Positions 7,856 to 16,875 of a stretch of 64,000 nt of DNA are shown piece after piece. A program made the position numbers and the translations under genes. The notes under the pieces are model-generated. The model was not told the origin of the DNA. It worked only from the letters and a program-made list of their open reading frames with translations, and searched no databases. The DNA lies in contig CAJMMO010000003.1 in assembly GCA_905214545.1 (NCBI GenBank), forward strand, positions 62,001 to 126,000, written 5' to 3'. Each line of letters starts with the position of its first letter. Positions within the stretch are counted from its first letter, which is position 1. The DNA is from an uncultured bacterium (GTDB taxonomy: Bacteria; Bacillota; Bacilli; Lactobacillales; Lactobacillaceae).

Positions 7856-9048
7856 TGCTTCTTGCTCCTCCACTTAGCGCCGTGGTAGCCCTTGTTCTTG
7901 CGGTCGCGCAGGCGCTTTTTGTGTTTCTTCGGCTGTTCTTCTTTATTCACAACCGGTGCCTTTTTCACCAGACTCTTTTTGCCAAACCAGACGCGGTGAA
8001 CGTCGACGTGCCCTGCCGTCAAGGCCGCCAGGCTGCGGCCGTCGTGGTCGTCGCCCAAGGTCACGCAGGTGCCGTAACGCCCCATCCGGCCGGCGCGGCC
8101 GCTGCGGTGCAGGTAGACCGACCAGTTTTCCGGCAGGTCGAAGTTCACGACGTAAGTCAGGCCCGGCAGGTCCAAGCCGCGGGCCGCTAAATCGGTGGCC
8201 AGCAGGATGCGGACCTTGCCGTTCATCATGGCACTTCTAGCCTTGCTGCGTTCCTGCTTGGATTGGCTGGTGCCTAAGACCGCAAAGCGCAGCTTGCTGT
8301 GGGCCAAAATCGAGGCGAACTGGCTCAGCCGCTCGTTGTTGTCAAAAAAGACGATGCCATTAAAGTGCGGCAGGCGCGTCACGCGCTTTAAATAGTCCAG
8401 CTTGTGGCGGTTGTCGACTTGTAAAAGGCAGTGGCGCAGGTGCAGGGTCTGTTCGTCGCGCACATCGATATTCTCAAACGGCCTGTCAAAAAGCTCTTCG
8501 CATTGGCGCGACTGCGGCGAAGCGCTGGCGCCAAACAGCAATACCTGGGCCCCAGGCGTCTGCTGGCCCAAGTCTTCAAAAAGACCAAGGGTCTTAAATT
8601 CCAGCAGGTCGTCGGGCTCGTCCAAGACCAGGATCTTGAGGTCTTCTGCCTTGATTTTCTTTGCGCCCAGCAGGTCAAAAAAGCGGCCCGGGGTCGCAAT
8701 CAGCACCTGCGGCTTGCGTTCGCGCAGCTTTTCCAGCTGGCGCTTGCGGCTGCCCGACCCGCTCAAGGCCAGGGTCCGCAGGCCTAAGGCCTGGGCAAAG
8801 GGCTGGGCGATTTGGTTGGTCTGCAAAGCCAGCTCGCTGGTCGGCTCAAACACGACCGCGACGCCATCTTGCTGGGCCATTTTTTCCAAGACCGGCAGCA
8901 GGTAGGCCAAGGTCTTGCCCGTACCCGTGCGCGCTAAGGCGAACACGTTGGCGCCGGCCATCACCTCCGGCCAGCTGCGTTCTTGGATCAGGGTCGGCTT
9001 GCCTAACCCCTGTTTTTTCAATTCTCTTGCTACTGCTTGCGAATACAT
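7852..9048 (-). CDS. DEAD-box-like RNA helicase (CshC/YfmL-like)
   Basis: An ATP-dependent RNA helicase of about 398 residues. In order: Q-motif-like LGKPTLIQE, motif I ARTGTGKT, Ia PTSELA, Ib TPGR, motif II VLDEPDDLL, motif III GASAS, IV-V ATDLAARGLDLPGL, VI HRSGRAGRMG, then a basic tail rich in Lys/Arg that likely binds RNA. Two core motifs deviate: DEAD is DEPD and SAT is SAS. Length and tail resemble Bacillus YfmL-type helicases of ribosome assembly and cold response. The start overlaps the GH25 stop (GTG or ATG; I chose the ATG for better spacing from AGGAGG). Confidence 0.9.
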   Translation of the reverse strand: MYSQAVARELKKQGLGKPTLIQERSWPEVMAGANVFALARTGTGKTLAYLLPVLEKMAQQDGVAVVFEPTSELALQTNQIAQPFAQALGLRTLALSGSGSRKRQLEKLRERKPQVLIATPGRFFDLLGAKKIKAEDLKILVLDEPDDLLEFKTLGLFEDLGQQTPGAQVLLFGASASPQSRQCEELFDRPFENIDVRDEQTLHLRHCLLQVDNRHKLDYLKRVTRLPHFNGIVFFDNNERLSQFASILAHSKLRFAVLGTSQSKQERSKARSAMMNGKVRILLATDLAARGLDLPGLTYVVNFDLPENWSVYLHRSGRAGRMGRYGTCVTLGDDHDGRSLAALTAGHVDVHRVWFGKKSLVKKAPVVNKEEQPKKHKKRLRDRKNKGYHGAKWRSKKQ

Positions 9049-9749
9049 CACTGCACTCCTCCTGCTTGCTTGAAGCTGTTAGCAAACGCGCTGCTGCTGC
9101 CCAAATAGGCAAACATCGTCACGCCCTGCTGCAGCTGGTTCACGCCTCTGACGCGCCCCGCCGTTGTATAACGCCAAAAGGCATAACGCTGGCGGCGCGG
9201 CAGGCGCCTGCCCGCCGCCATGAACATCACGCCTTGGGGATAGCCTGCCGTGCTGTCAGTCAGCACCACCAGCTTGCGGCCGTGCTGCACTAACAGCATT
9301 GCAACTTTCCTCATTGCGGTCTCAGCATTGCCGGCCCCCGGCGCGGGTTCTAATAAGATGGGCAAAGCACCCCAATTTGCGCCTGTCTTTTTCAAAAAAT
9401 AAGCCACCTGCGCTTTGGGAGCCGACTGGTTTGACACCAGCATAATCGTGCCAAACGGCATGCCGCTTCCCCGCAATTGGCTTTTGTAAAAATCGTAGTT
9501 TTCATCAAAATAGGTCCGGCCCTGCGTACTTTTCAGGTAGACAAAGTCGATGCCGCGGCTTTGCAGCGCCTGCAGGTCTACGAAGTCCTGGTCCTGGGTC
9601 AGCTCGACGCCGATCTTGCTCAAATCAGCGCCCTGCGGCAGGGTCGTCCGCTGCCGGTAGTGGACATAGCCCGCAGCCAGCGCCAAGAGCGCCAAGGCCA
9701 GGGCGGCGACTAGAGCCGGCAGGGTCCAGCGGTGATGAAACTTTGCCAT
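9048..9749 (-). CDS. Membrane-anchored GH25-fold protein, catalytic residues lost
   Basis: A 233-residue protein with one N-terminal membrane segment (about residues 9-29) and an external domain resembling glycosyl hydrolase family 25 (lysozyme). The fold signature is recognisable (GIDFVYLKSTQGRTYFDENY, MPFGTIML), but key residues differ: the DVS.xxQ start reads VELTQDQ, KATEG reads KSTQG, and the DxE strand reads LPILLEPAP. It is therefore probably a non-catalytic relative that may bind peptidoglycan. AAGGTGAG precedes the ATG. It heads an overlapping group with the helicase and PTS genes. Confidence 0.7.
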   Translation of the reverse strand: MAKFHHRWTLPALVAALALALLALAAGYVHYRQRTTLPQGADLSKIGVELTQDQDFVDLQALQSRGIDFVYLKSTQGRTYFDENYDFYKSQLRGSGMPFGTIMLVSNQSAPKAQVAYFLKKTGANWGALPILLEPAPGAGNAETAMRKVAMLLVQHGRKLVVLTDSTAGYPQGVMFMAAGRRLPRRQRYAFWRYTTAGRVRGVNQLQQGVTMFAYLGSSSAFANSFKQAGGVQ

Positions 9750-9841
9750 GTTCTCACCTTCTGCTAGTTATTTTAGCAAATTATTACCTATTTTTGCGGC
9801 CTCTTTGCGGTATCATAGTTGATAACGATTGGAGATAAAGA

Positions 9842-11149
9842 TTGAAAAGACAGATTACATTTGGTCAGGCGCTCGCCACAGTTGTGGGGACCGTCATTGG
9901 CGGCGGCGTTTTTTTTAAAATTGGCACCATCACCCAGCAGACGGGCAGCAGCTCGCTTGCCTTATTCGTCTGGGTCTTAGCTGGGATTTTATCCATTGCC
10001 TCCGGGCTGACCGTTTCGGAAATTGCGGCTGCCCTGCCGGTTACGGGCGGGACGATCGAGTACATTTCCTACACCTACGGCAAGCTCTGGGGATTTTTGT
10101 TTGGCTGGGCCCAGATGCTGGTCTATTACCCGGCCAACATCGGCGCGCTCAGCGTCGTGTTCGGCCAGCAGCTGGCCACGATGCTCGGCATCCCCAGCAA
10201 ATGGACAACCTTGATTGCCCTGGGGACGGCGGTTTTTTTAACCCTGCTTAATTTTATCGGCACGAAGTTTTCGACCAAGATGCAGGCCATCGTGACCTTT
10301 TTGAAGTTCATCCCGCTGGTACTTATCGTCTGCTTCGGCATTGCCAACAGCAGCAAGATCGGCATCCAGCTCTTCCCGCTGACGGCCGGCCACGGCCACA
10401 GCTTCACCAGCGCCATGAGCCAAGGCCTGCTGTCCGCCCTTTTTGCCTACGACGGCTGGATCGGCGTGACGAACTTGGCCGGCGAGGTTAAAAACCCGGA
10501 AAAGAACATGTCCAGGGCCATCATCATCGGGCTGACCTTAATCACGATCATCTACATCGCGGTCAACTACACCTTCATGACGGTCTTGCCTTTTAACAAG
10601 ATCGTCGGCAACTCAAGCGCCGCCTACCAGGCCTGCCTGCGCCTGTTTGGCCAAGTCGGCGGCCTCATCGTCAACATCGGGATCCTGATCTCGGTCTACG
10701 GCGCCATCAACGGCTTTATCCTGGCCGGCATGCGGATTCCTTACGTCCTGGCCAAGAAAAGACGGCTGCCGTTTTCAGACAAGCTGGGCCGGGCCAACGT
10801 CAACACCGGGGTCCCAACCCTGTCGGCCCTGCTGATCTTGGCGATTGCCTGTGTCATGATCCTGCTGGGCACCTTCGACCTGCTGACCGACATGTTAGTG
10901 TTCGTCATGTGGACCTTCACCACCCTGGCCTCAGTCGCCGTCGTCGTCTTGCGGCTGCGCGAGCCGAAGATGAACCGGCCTTACGTCGTGCCTTGGTACC
11001 CGATCATCCCGATCATCTCGATCGGCGGCGGCGTGTTCGTCGTCGTTTCCACCATCATCAACCAGCCGGTCTTGTCGCTGGTCGGCATCGGCCTGACGGC
11101 GTTAGGCGTGCCGGTCTACTACTGGAGCTTGAAGCGCCAGGACGATTAA
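9842..11149 (+). CDS. Amino acid permease (APC superfamily)
   Basis: A 435-residue transporter with twelve predicted membrane segments. The TM1 signature TVIGGGVFFKIG, the TM3 loop and FAYDGWIGVTNLAGEVKNPEKNM in TM6 match the serine/threonine or basic amino-acid exchangers of the APC family (SteT/YkbA-like). Substrate cannot be told from sequence. The start is TTG with GGAG eight bases upstream. Single gene, ending at a terminator shared with hpt. Confidence 0.9.
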   Translation: MKRQITFGQALATVVGTVIGGGVFFKIGTITQQTGSSSLALFVWVLAGILSIASGLTVSEIAAALPVTGGTIEYISYTYGKLWGFLFGWAQMLVYYPANIGALSVVFGQQLATMLGIPSKWTTLIALGTAVFLTLLNFIGTKFSTKMQAIVTFLKFIPLVLIVCFGIANSSKIGIQLFPLTAGHGHSFTSAMSQGLLSALFAYDGWIGVTNLAGEVKNPEKNMSRAIIIGLTLITIIYIAVNYTFMTVLPFNKIVGNSSAAYQACLRLFGQVGGLIVNIGILISVYGAINGFILAGMRIPYVLAKKRRLPFSDKLGRANVNTGVPTLSALLILAIACVMILLGTFDLLTDMLVFVMWTFTTLASVAVVVLRLREPKMNRPYVVPWYPIIPIISIGGGVFVVVSTIINQPVLSLVGIGLTALGVPVYYWSLKRQDD

Positions 11150-11156
11150 GAGAAAA

Positions 11157-11190
11157 CAAAAAGGACTTCCCAACGGAAACCCTTTTTTCA
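11157..11190. terminator. Bidirectional terminator between permease and hpt
   Basis: Stem AAGGACTTCC / GGAAACCCTT around CAAC, with an A-run before and T-run after. Confidence 0.65.
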
Positions 11191-11199
11191 TGCCAGAAA

Positions 11200-11772
11200 T
11201 TATTCCTTGTCTTTGTTGGCATCGATGACGGATTGTTTCAAGACACCGACGTAAGGAATGTTGCGGTAAGCATTGAGGTAGTCCAAGCCAAAGCCGACAA
11301 CAAATTCGTTGTCAACTTTAGAGCCGTAGTAGTCGACGGTCACATCGTTGATGCGGTTAGCGGTCTTGTTCAGCATGGCGCAGCACTTGCAGGACTTTGC
11401 GCCGCGTTCCATCATCAGGTCCTTCATGTACTTCAAAGTCAAGCCGGTGTCCACGATGTCTTCCACGATCAAAACGTCGCGGCCCTTGACGTCGCAAGTC
11501 ACGTCAGTCAAAAGCTTAACCTTGCCGCTTGATGAAAAGCCGTTGCCGTAGCTGGACACGTCCAAAAAGTCCATTTGCAGCTTGACGTCCATCTGCCGGA
11601 CCAGGTCGGTCATGAAGAAGATGGCACCCTTTAAAGCCCCGATCACAACCGGAAACTTGCCGGCGTAGTCGTGAGTCAATTGCTTGCCCAGCCGCACCGT
11701 CATTTCGTGGATGTCTTCTTCGCTAAACAGCTTGTGATCAATGATGTCGTTAATGTTGTCTCTATCAGCCAT
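11200..11772 (-). CDS. hpt: Hypoxanthine phosphoribosyltransferase
   Basis: Purine salvage enzyme joining hypoxanthine or guanine to PRPP, 190 residues. The PRPP loop DVLIVEDIVDTGLTL is the family signature; IGALKGAIFFMTDL and DFLDVSSYG match the nucleobase side. The usual location beside tilS and ftsH is not seen here; it stands alone between two terminators. AAAGGGA precedes the ATG. Confidence 0.95.
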   Translation of the reverse strand: MADRDNINDIIDHKLFSEEDIHEMTVRLGKQLTHDYAGKFPVVIGALKGAIFFMTDLVRQMDVKLQMDFLDVSSYGNGFSSSGKVKLLTDVTCDVKGRDVLIVEDIVDTGLTLKYMKDLMMERGAKSCKCCAMLNKTANRINDVTVDYYGSKVDNEFVVGFGLDYLNAYRNIPYVGVLKQSVIDANKDKE

Positions 11773-11828
11773 TGCTATCCCTTTCTGCTTAAATACATCT
11801 GATTGGGCCTATTATAACATTAAATAGC

Positions 11829-11863
11829 AAAAAAGCAGGGTGAAATTTTCATCCTGCTTTGCT
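11829..11863 (-). terminator. Terminator after the CNNM/HlyC gene
   Basis: Stem AAGCAGG / CCTGCTT with inner pairing GTGAAA/TTTCAT, T-run on the reverse strand; it sits immediately after the gene ending at 11864. Confidence 0.7.
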
Positions 11864-13219
11864 TTATTCGTCTTTAGCTGTTTCTGCCGCCTTTTTAGCT
11901 GGCAGCTTTTCAACTACAAACCAGCGCATGAAGCCTTGCTCCACATTGGTTAAAGTAAACTTAAAACCTTCAAATTCCACGCTGGCGTCTTTTTCCAAAT
12001 CCGGATAATGTTCCATCATGTAACCGCCGATGGTAATGATGTCGCTGTCCTGGAAGGACTTGAGCTGGGTGTGGAAGTAGCGCTCGAAGTCGTACAGGGT
12101 CGTCTTGCCCGACACGCGGATTTGGCCCTGCTGGTCTTTGACGATGTAGTCGTCGGAGACGTCGTCGATTTCGTCCTTAACGGTCCCAAACAGCTCCTCG
12201 TAGATGTCCTTATCAGTCACAATGCCGGAGGTGCCGCCGTACTCGTCGACGACTAACACGATTGGCGTGTGCTTTTTGATCATCAGCTGGAGGATGTCTT
12301 GGATCGGCATGGATTCAGGCACCGTGATGATGGTCCGAATGATTCTGGTGACCGGCACCTGCCCCTGCTGGGCGCTGCTTTCGACGATGTCAAAAGCGTA
12401 GACGTAGCCGACCACGTCGTCTTTGTCATTGTCGCGCACAACCGGGAAGCGGGAGAAGCCTTCCTTGATGTACTTGGCCAAGGCTTGGGAGATGGTGGCC
12501 GCTGAGTCCAGCACCTCCAGCCGCGTCCGGTCGGTCATGATGTCTTTAGCGACCTTGTCGTTTAACTCAAAGGCCCGCTCCATGTACTTCAGGTCGTCCT
12601 TGTCTAAGGCCCCGCCGTGGACGGCGTTGCGCGACAGGCGCAGGATTTCCGACTGGGAGTAGGTCTGGTTTTCCTCGTCGGCCGCCTGGAAGCCCAGCAT
12701 CTTGATGATGCCGGTGGCGGACACGTTGAGCAGCCAGACAAACGGGTAGACCAGCGTGTGGAAGACGTGCAGCGGGGTGACGACCCGCATCAGCATTTTG
12801 ACCGGGATATCGATGGCGATGTTCTTCGGCACGATTTCAGTCAAAACGACTTCCAAGTAGGTCAGCAAGATGATGCCGACGACAGACCCGACCACGTGGG
12901 CCGAGGTGCCGCTGAGCCAGCCGGTGATGCCGAACAGGCGCAATAACAGCGCGCTGGTCGTGTCTTCCCCGATCCAGCCTAAGATGATCCCGATGAGCGA
13001 GGTGCCGACCTGGGTGGTCGACAAATACTCGTTCAAGTTGTGCACCATGTGCAAAGCCCGGCGGATCTTTTTCGGGTTGCCCTGGCCGTTAGCCAGCATG
13101 TCTTCGAGCTGGCTGGGGCGGGTCTGCACGAGCGCAAATTCGGCGGCCACGAAGAAGGCCGCAAAGATGAAAATAATAACAATGGCAATAAGGTTGCCGA
13201 CAATTTGCTGTGTGTTCAA
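11864..13219 (-). CDS. CNNM/CorC-HlyC family membrane protein
   Basis: A 451-residue protein of the hemolysin C/CorB type: DUF21 membrane domain (about residues 5-190, including the conserved EIVPKNIAI), two CBS domains (about 210-335, IMTDRTRLEVLD and VVDEYGGTSGIVTDKDIYEELFG) and a C-terminal CorC/HlyC domain. Members export or regulate Mg2+ in the membrane; the hemolysin name is historical. The start is TTG preceded by GAAGGAAG at about ten bases. Single gene flanked by terminators. Confidence 0.92.
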   Translation of the reverse strand: MNTQQIVGNLIAIVIIFIFAAFFVAAEFALVQTRPSQLEDMLANGQGNPKKIRRALHMVHNLNEYLSTTQVGTSLIGIILGWIGEDTTSALLLRLFGITGWLSGTSAHVVGSVVGIILLTYLEVVLTEIVPKNIAIDIPVKMLMRVVTPLHVFHTLVYPFVWLLNVSATGIIKMLGFQAADEENQTYSQSEILRLSRNAVHGGALDKDDLKYMERAFELNDKVAKDIMTDRTRLEVLDSAATISQALAKYIKEGFSRFPVVRDNDKDDVVGYVYAFDIVESSAQQGQVPVTRIIRTIITVPESMPIQDILQLMIKKHTPIVLVVDEYGGTSGIVTDKDIYEELFGTVKDEIDDVSDDYIVKDQQGQIRVSGKTTLYDFERYFHTQLKSFQDSDIITIGGYMMEHYPDLEKDASVEFEGFKFTLTNVEQGFMRWFVVEKLPAKKAAETAKDE

Positions 13220-13282
13220 AATTAAAGTCTTCCTTCAACTAAACTGCACTAGCATTATTCTACTCTATTTTTTTAACAAGTA

Positions 13283-13318
13283 AAAAAACCGCCAGCAAAA
13301 TAGCTAGCGGTTTTTAAA
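13283..13318 (-). terminator. Terminator after phosphoketolase
   Basis: Stem AAACCGC(c)AGC / GCT(a)GCGGTTT with T-run on the reverse strand, 26 bases beyond the xfp stop. Confidence 0.75.
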
Positions 13319-13343
13319 AATCACAAACTTAAGGAAAAGGCGT

Positions 13344-15746
13344 TTACTTCAGGCCCTTCCATTGCCAGGAAGTAACTTCCGGCAAGTCCTTGCCGTTGTC
13401 GCGGATGTAAGTGTGGTGCTTGTCGAGCACGTCGTCCATTTCGCTGATGAAGTCAGCGTGGGCGTCAGCCAGACCAGTCATTTCAACTGCATCCTTGGCT
13501 AAGTCGAAGCGGTCCATGTGGTTCAGAACCCGCATGTCAAATGGCGAGGTGATGTCGCCGTTTTCTTCGTAGCCGTGAACGTGGACGTCGTTCTTGCCGC
13601 GGCCGCGGTCGAACCAGATTGATTCAATCATTGGCTTGAAGCCGTGCCATGCAAAGATGACTGGCGTGCCCTTCGGGAACAGTCTGTCGAACTCTTCTTG
13701 AGTCAGAGCGTTGGCGTTCTTTTCTGGGTCCATCAGCTTCATGATGTCGAGCACGTTGATGTAGCGGATCTTCATTTCTGGGAAGCGCTCGTGCAGCAGA
13801 TCGATTGCGGCCAGAGTTTCAATAGTTGGTTCGCAAGCAGTTGAAGCAAAGACGATGTCCGGCTTTGCACCGTGGTCGGTAGAAGCCCAGTCAACGTACA
13901 TCAAGCCTTGGCGAGCCAGCTTTTGTGCTTCGGCCTTGCTGAACCATTGCGGACGCGGCTGCTTGGAAGTTACCAAGACGTTGATGCATTCGCGTTCAGT
14001 GAAGGCCTTTTCTGAAACGGCCAACAGGGAGTTGGTGTCGGCTGGCAGGTATTCGTGAACCAGGTCGGCCCGGCCCTTTTCAAACAGGTGGGTCAAAATG
14101 CCTGGGTCCTGGTGAGTGTAACCGTTGTGGTCCTGCTGGAACACAGTTGAAGTTGAAACAAAGTTCAAGGATGGGTAGTCGTGACGCCAGTAGAGTTCCT
14201 TGGCCTTGCGCAGCCACTTGAAGTGCTGGGTCAGCATGGAGTCAACGACTCTGCCGAAGGCTTCGTAAGTAGCAAAGAAGCCGTGGCGGCCAGTCAGGAC
14301 GTAGCCTTCCAGCCAGCCTTCGTCTTGGTGTTCAGACAGCTGTGAGTCGATGATCCGGCCGCTTGGTGCCAGGTTTTCGTCGTTTGGCTCGTGGATGTCT
14401 TCTTCCCATTGCCGCTTTTGGTCGTCCAGCAATTGGAACAGGCGGTTAGACTTAGATTCGTCAGGACCGAAGCCGCGGAAAGTAGTTGGGTTCAGTTCGG
14501 CAACCTTGTCCAAGTACTTAGCCCATTCGGCCATGTCTTGGGCCTTCACGCTGCCCGGCTTTTTAACGTCAACAGCAAAGTCGCGCCAGTCTGGCAGGTG
14601 CAAACGCTTCGGGTTGATGCCGCCGTTGGTGATTGGGTTCATCGCCATACGCTGGTCGCCCTTGACAGTGTTTTCCAAGACGATGTCCTTTGGCGAACCG
14701 TCTTCGTTAAACAGCTCTTCCGGCTTGTAGGACTTCAGCCAGTTGACCAGGATGTCCTTGTGTTCCATGTTTGCTTGTGAAACAGGAATTGGAATCTGGT
14801 GAGCACGGAAGGAGTTTTCGATTGGTTGGCCGTTCAGGTCTTCCTTTGGACCAGTCCAGCCCTTTGGGCATTGGAAGATGATCAAAGGCCATTGCGGCAA
14901 GGATGGATCGTTGTTGTCGCGGGCCTTCTTTTGGATGGCCTTGATTTCTTCGATCACTTGGTCCATGGTCTTAGCCATTTCTTCGTGGACTTGCATTGGG
15001 TCCTTTTCGCCGTCGAAGCGGCGGCCCTTGAAGACTGAGACGAAGTATGGGTGCCAGCCCATGCCTTCGAAGTACTTGGTCAATTCTTCATCGCTCATTC
15101 GGGAAACGATGGTTGGGTTGGAAATCTTAAAACCGTTGATCTGCAGGATTGGCATAACTGCCCCGTCCTTGACCGGGTTGATGAACTTGTCTGAGAACCA
15201 GGATGCTGCCAGTGGGCCGGTTTCAGCTTCACCGTCGCCGATTTCGGCGGCAGCGATGACGTCCGGGTTGTCTAAGATCGCACCGGTTGCGTGTGACAGA
15301 GCGTAGCCCAGCTCGCCGCCTTCGTGGATGGAGCCTGGGGTTTCAGGAGCAGCGTGAGAAGCAACACCGCCTGGGAAGGAGAAGCGCTTGAACAAACGAG
15401 CCATGCCTTCTTCATCTTGGGTGATTTGCGGGTAGCGCTGGGTGTAAGAACCGTCCAGGTAGGAGTTGGAAACCATGACCTGGCCGCCGTGGCCTGAACC
15501 TTCGATGTAGAACATGTTCAGGTTGTACTTCTTAATGACTCTGTTTAAGTGAGCATAAATAAAGTTTTGCGGCGCAATCGTGCCCCAGTGGCCGATTGGC
15601 TTTGGCTTAACGTCTGAAGCTTCCAGCTCGCGCTTGAGCAGCGGGTTGTGCATTAAAAACAGCTGGCCTACTGACAGGTAGTTAGCTGCGCGCCAGTAAG
15701 CATCAACACTCTTCAAATATTCTTTAGAATCGTAATCTGCTGACAT
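13344..15746 (-). CDS. xfp: Xylulose-5-phosphate/fructose-6-phosphate phosphoketolase
   Basis: Thiamine-diphosphate enzyme of 800 residues that cleaves xylulose-5-P (and possibly fructose-6-P) with phosphate to acetyl-phosphate and glyceraldehyde-3-P (or erythrose-4-P). Signatures: HWGTIAPQNF, EGSGHGGQ, FPGGVASHAAPETPGSIHEGGELGY, the ThDP motif EIGDGEAETG with the downstream Asn, and FQQDHNGYTHQDPG. Start has AGGAG and is driven by a near-consensus promoter. It would let a glycolytic lactobacillus use pentoses or make acetyl-phosphate. The nearby rpiA fits pentose-phosphate use, but lies in another operon. Confidence 0.96.
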   Translation of the reverse strand: MSADYDSKEYLKSVDAYWRAANYLSVGQLFLMHNPLLKRELEASDVKPKPIGHWGTIAPQNFIYAHLNRVIKKYNLNMFYIEGSGHGGQVMVSNSYLDGSYTQRYPQITQDEEGMARLFKRFSFPGGVASHAAPETPGSIHEGGELGYALSHATGAILDNPDVIAAAEIGDGEAETGPLAASWFSDKFINPVKDGAVMPILQINGFKISNPTIVSRMSDEELTKYFEGMGWHPYFVSVFKGRRFDGEKDPMQVHEEMAKTMDQVIEEIKAIQKKARDNNDPSLPQWPLIIFQCPKGWTGPKEDLNGQPIENSFRAHQIPIPVSQANMEHKDILVNWLKSYKPEELFNEDGSPKDIVLENTVKGDQRMAMNPITNGGINPKRLHLPDWRDFAVDVKKPGSVKAQDMAEWAKYLDKVAELNPTTFRGFGPDESKSNRLFQLLDDQKRQWEEDIHEPNDENLAPSGRIIDSQLSEHQDEGWLEGYVLTGRHGFFATYEAFGRVVDSMLTQHFKWLRKAKELYWRHDYPSLNFVSTSTVFQQDHNGYTHQDPGILTHLFEKGRADLVHEYLPADTNSLLAVSEKAFTERECINVLVTSKQPRPQWFSKAEAQKLARQGLMYVDWASTDHGAKPDIVFASTACEPTIETLAAIDLLHERFPEMKIRYINVLDIMKLMDPEKNANALTQEEFDRLFPKGTPVIFAWHGFKPMIESIWFDRGRGKNDVHVHGYEENGDITSPFDMRVLNHMDRFDLAKDAVEMTGLADAHADFISEMDDVLDKHHTYIRDNGKDLPEVTSWQWKGLK

Positions 15747-15786
15747 TATTTATCTCCTATTAAAACAAGGACCTTTTTCACCAATA

Positions 15787-15815
15787 ATCATAACAGCCGC
15801 TATGATCATATGCAA
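15787..15815 (-). promoter_or_regulatory. Sigma-A promoter of xfp
   Basis: Reverse strand TTGCAT (15810-15815), 17-base spacer, TATGAT (15787-15792), about 40 bases before the xfp start. Confidence 0.75.
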
Positions 15816-15873
15816 CCTTTTTGATAAATGATACCTACCAATTTATTTTTGCTGATTTTGCTGCGGAGCATGC

Positions 15874-15879
15874 TATAAT
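15874..15879 (+). promoter_or_regulatory. Extended -10 promoter for the small membrane protein
   Basis: TGCTATAAT, an extended -10 element, 25 bases before the ATG. No clear -35, which extended -10 promoters do not need. Confidence 0.55.
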
Positions 15880-15903
15880 CTGTTCAATTAAGGAGGAATA
15901 ACA

Positions 15904-16095
15904 ATGATTTTATCCCTTTTATTTCTAGCCTTTATGATCTGGCTGGGCATCAAGCTCAGCTGGGGCCTCATGAAAATCCTGGCCTTCGTAGCGGTCATCG
16001 GCCTGCTGGCCGTCTTTGCCGCCTACGTCGTCTTGCCGGTCTTGGCCCTTGCGGCCTTAGCCGGCGGCGGCTACCTGCTTTTCCACAGAGTTTAA
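15904..16095 (+). CDS. Small integral membrane protein
   Basis: A 63-residue protein made almost wholly of two hydrophobic helices (about 2-22 and 27-58) with few charges and a short basic end (FHRV). A strong AAGGAGG ribosome site, an extended -10 promoter and a perfect terminator right after the stop show it is a real single-gene transcript. No family is recognised; small two-helix proteins of this kind often bind larger membrane complexes, but nothing here names a partner. Confidence 0.75.
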   Translation: MILSLLFLAFMIWLGIKLSWGLMKILAFVAVIGLLAVFAAYVVLPVLALAALAGGGYLLFHRV

Positions 16096-16109
16096 TGAAA
16101 TAAAAAAAC

Positions 16110-16136
16110 AAGCCTGGCAGCTGCCAGGCTTTTTTT
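16110..16136. terminator. Strong intrinsic terminator
   Basis: Perfect 10-base-pair palindrome AGCCTGGCAG/CTGCCAGGCT followed by T-run; it also overlaps the stop end of the convergent GntR gene. Confidence 0.85.
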
Positions 16137-16863
16137 AGATCTGATTTAAGTTTACGAAGGTGTTGTACTTCATATATTTGTAGTGGATGCGCATGTTGGA
16201 CACCTCAAACGGCGTGCCGTCGTCTAAGAAAAAGATCCCGCTCATGACCCCGACCGGTTCTGTCGGCGCCAGCTTCAGCATCTTTTGGTCGTTTTCATCA
16301 GACGGCGCCACCGTGATCGTCAGAAACGACCGGGTGACCGCCTTGCCCCAAGCATCCTGCAGGTAGTTGAACAGCGAGCCTTCCAAGACCTTCGGCTTAA
16401 GCTGCGGCAAGATCTTGATCGGGATATAGCCGGTCTCGATCATGAAGGGCTGGTCGTCGATCAGGCGCAGGCGCTTGATCTCGTAAACGAAGTCGCCTTC
16501 CTGTAAAAAAAGGTCCTGACGCAAGTCCTCGCTAGGCGTAATGACCTGGTAGGCGAGGATCTTGATGCTCTGCTTTTTGCCGGGCACGCTGAAGGAATCG
16601 GTGATGCCCAAGTTTGACCCCTCGTACTTAAACAGCGCTTGGTTTTTCAAATACAACGGGTTGATGAAGGTGCCGCTGCCCCTTTTTTTAAAAATAATGC
16701 CCTGCTGGGCTAAAAGTTCCAGCGCTCTTTTCAAAGAAGAGCGGGAAACGTCATACTCGCGGGCCAGACTGCGTTCGTCGGGCAACTTCAACTTGTCAAA
16801 CTTGCCCTGGGCAATCTTTTCCTTCAAGTCGCGCATGACATTGCGATAAACCAATTCTGCCAA
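16135..16863 (-). CDS. GntR-family transcriptional regulator (HutC subfamily)
   Basis: A 242-residue repressor-type protein: N-terminal winged helix-turn-helix (residues about 5-70, LPDERSLAREYDVSRSSLKRALELL and KRGSGTFI) followed by a UTRA ligand-binding domain (about 90-235). HutC-type regulators usually sense a sugar phosphate or amino-acid derivative. It follows rpiA by 12 bases on the same strand, so the effector may be a pentose-pathway sugar phosphate; that is inference. No operator was identified with confidence. Confidence 0.88.
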   Translation of the reverse strand: MAELVYRNVMRDLKEKIAQGKFDKLKLPDERSLAREYDVSRSSLKRALELLAQQGIIFKKRGSGTFINPLYLKNQALFKYEGSNLGITDSFSVPGKKQSIKILAYQVITPSEDLRQDLFLQEGDFVYEIKRLRLIDDQPFMIETGYIPIKILPQLKPKVLEGSLFNYLQDAWGKAVTRSFLTITVAPSDENDQKMLKLAPTEPVGVMSGIFFLDDGTPFEVSNMRIHYKYMKYNTFVNLNQI

Positions 16864-16875
16864 TTAGAAACTCCC

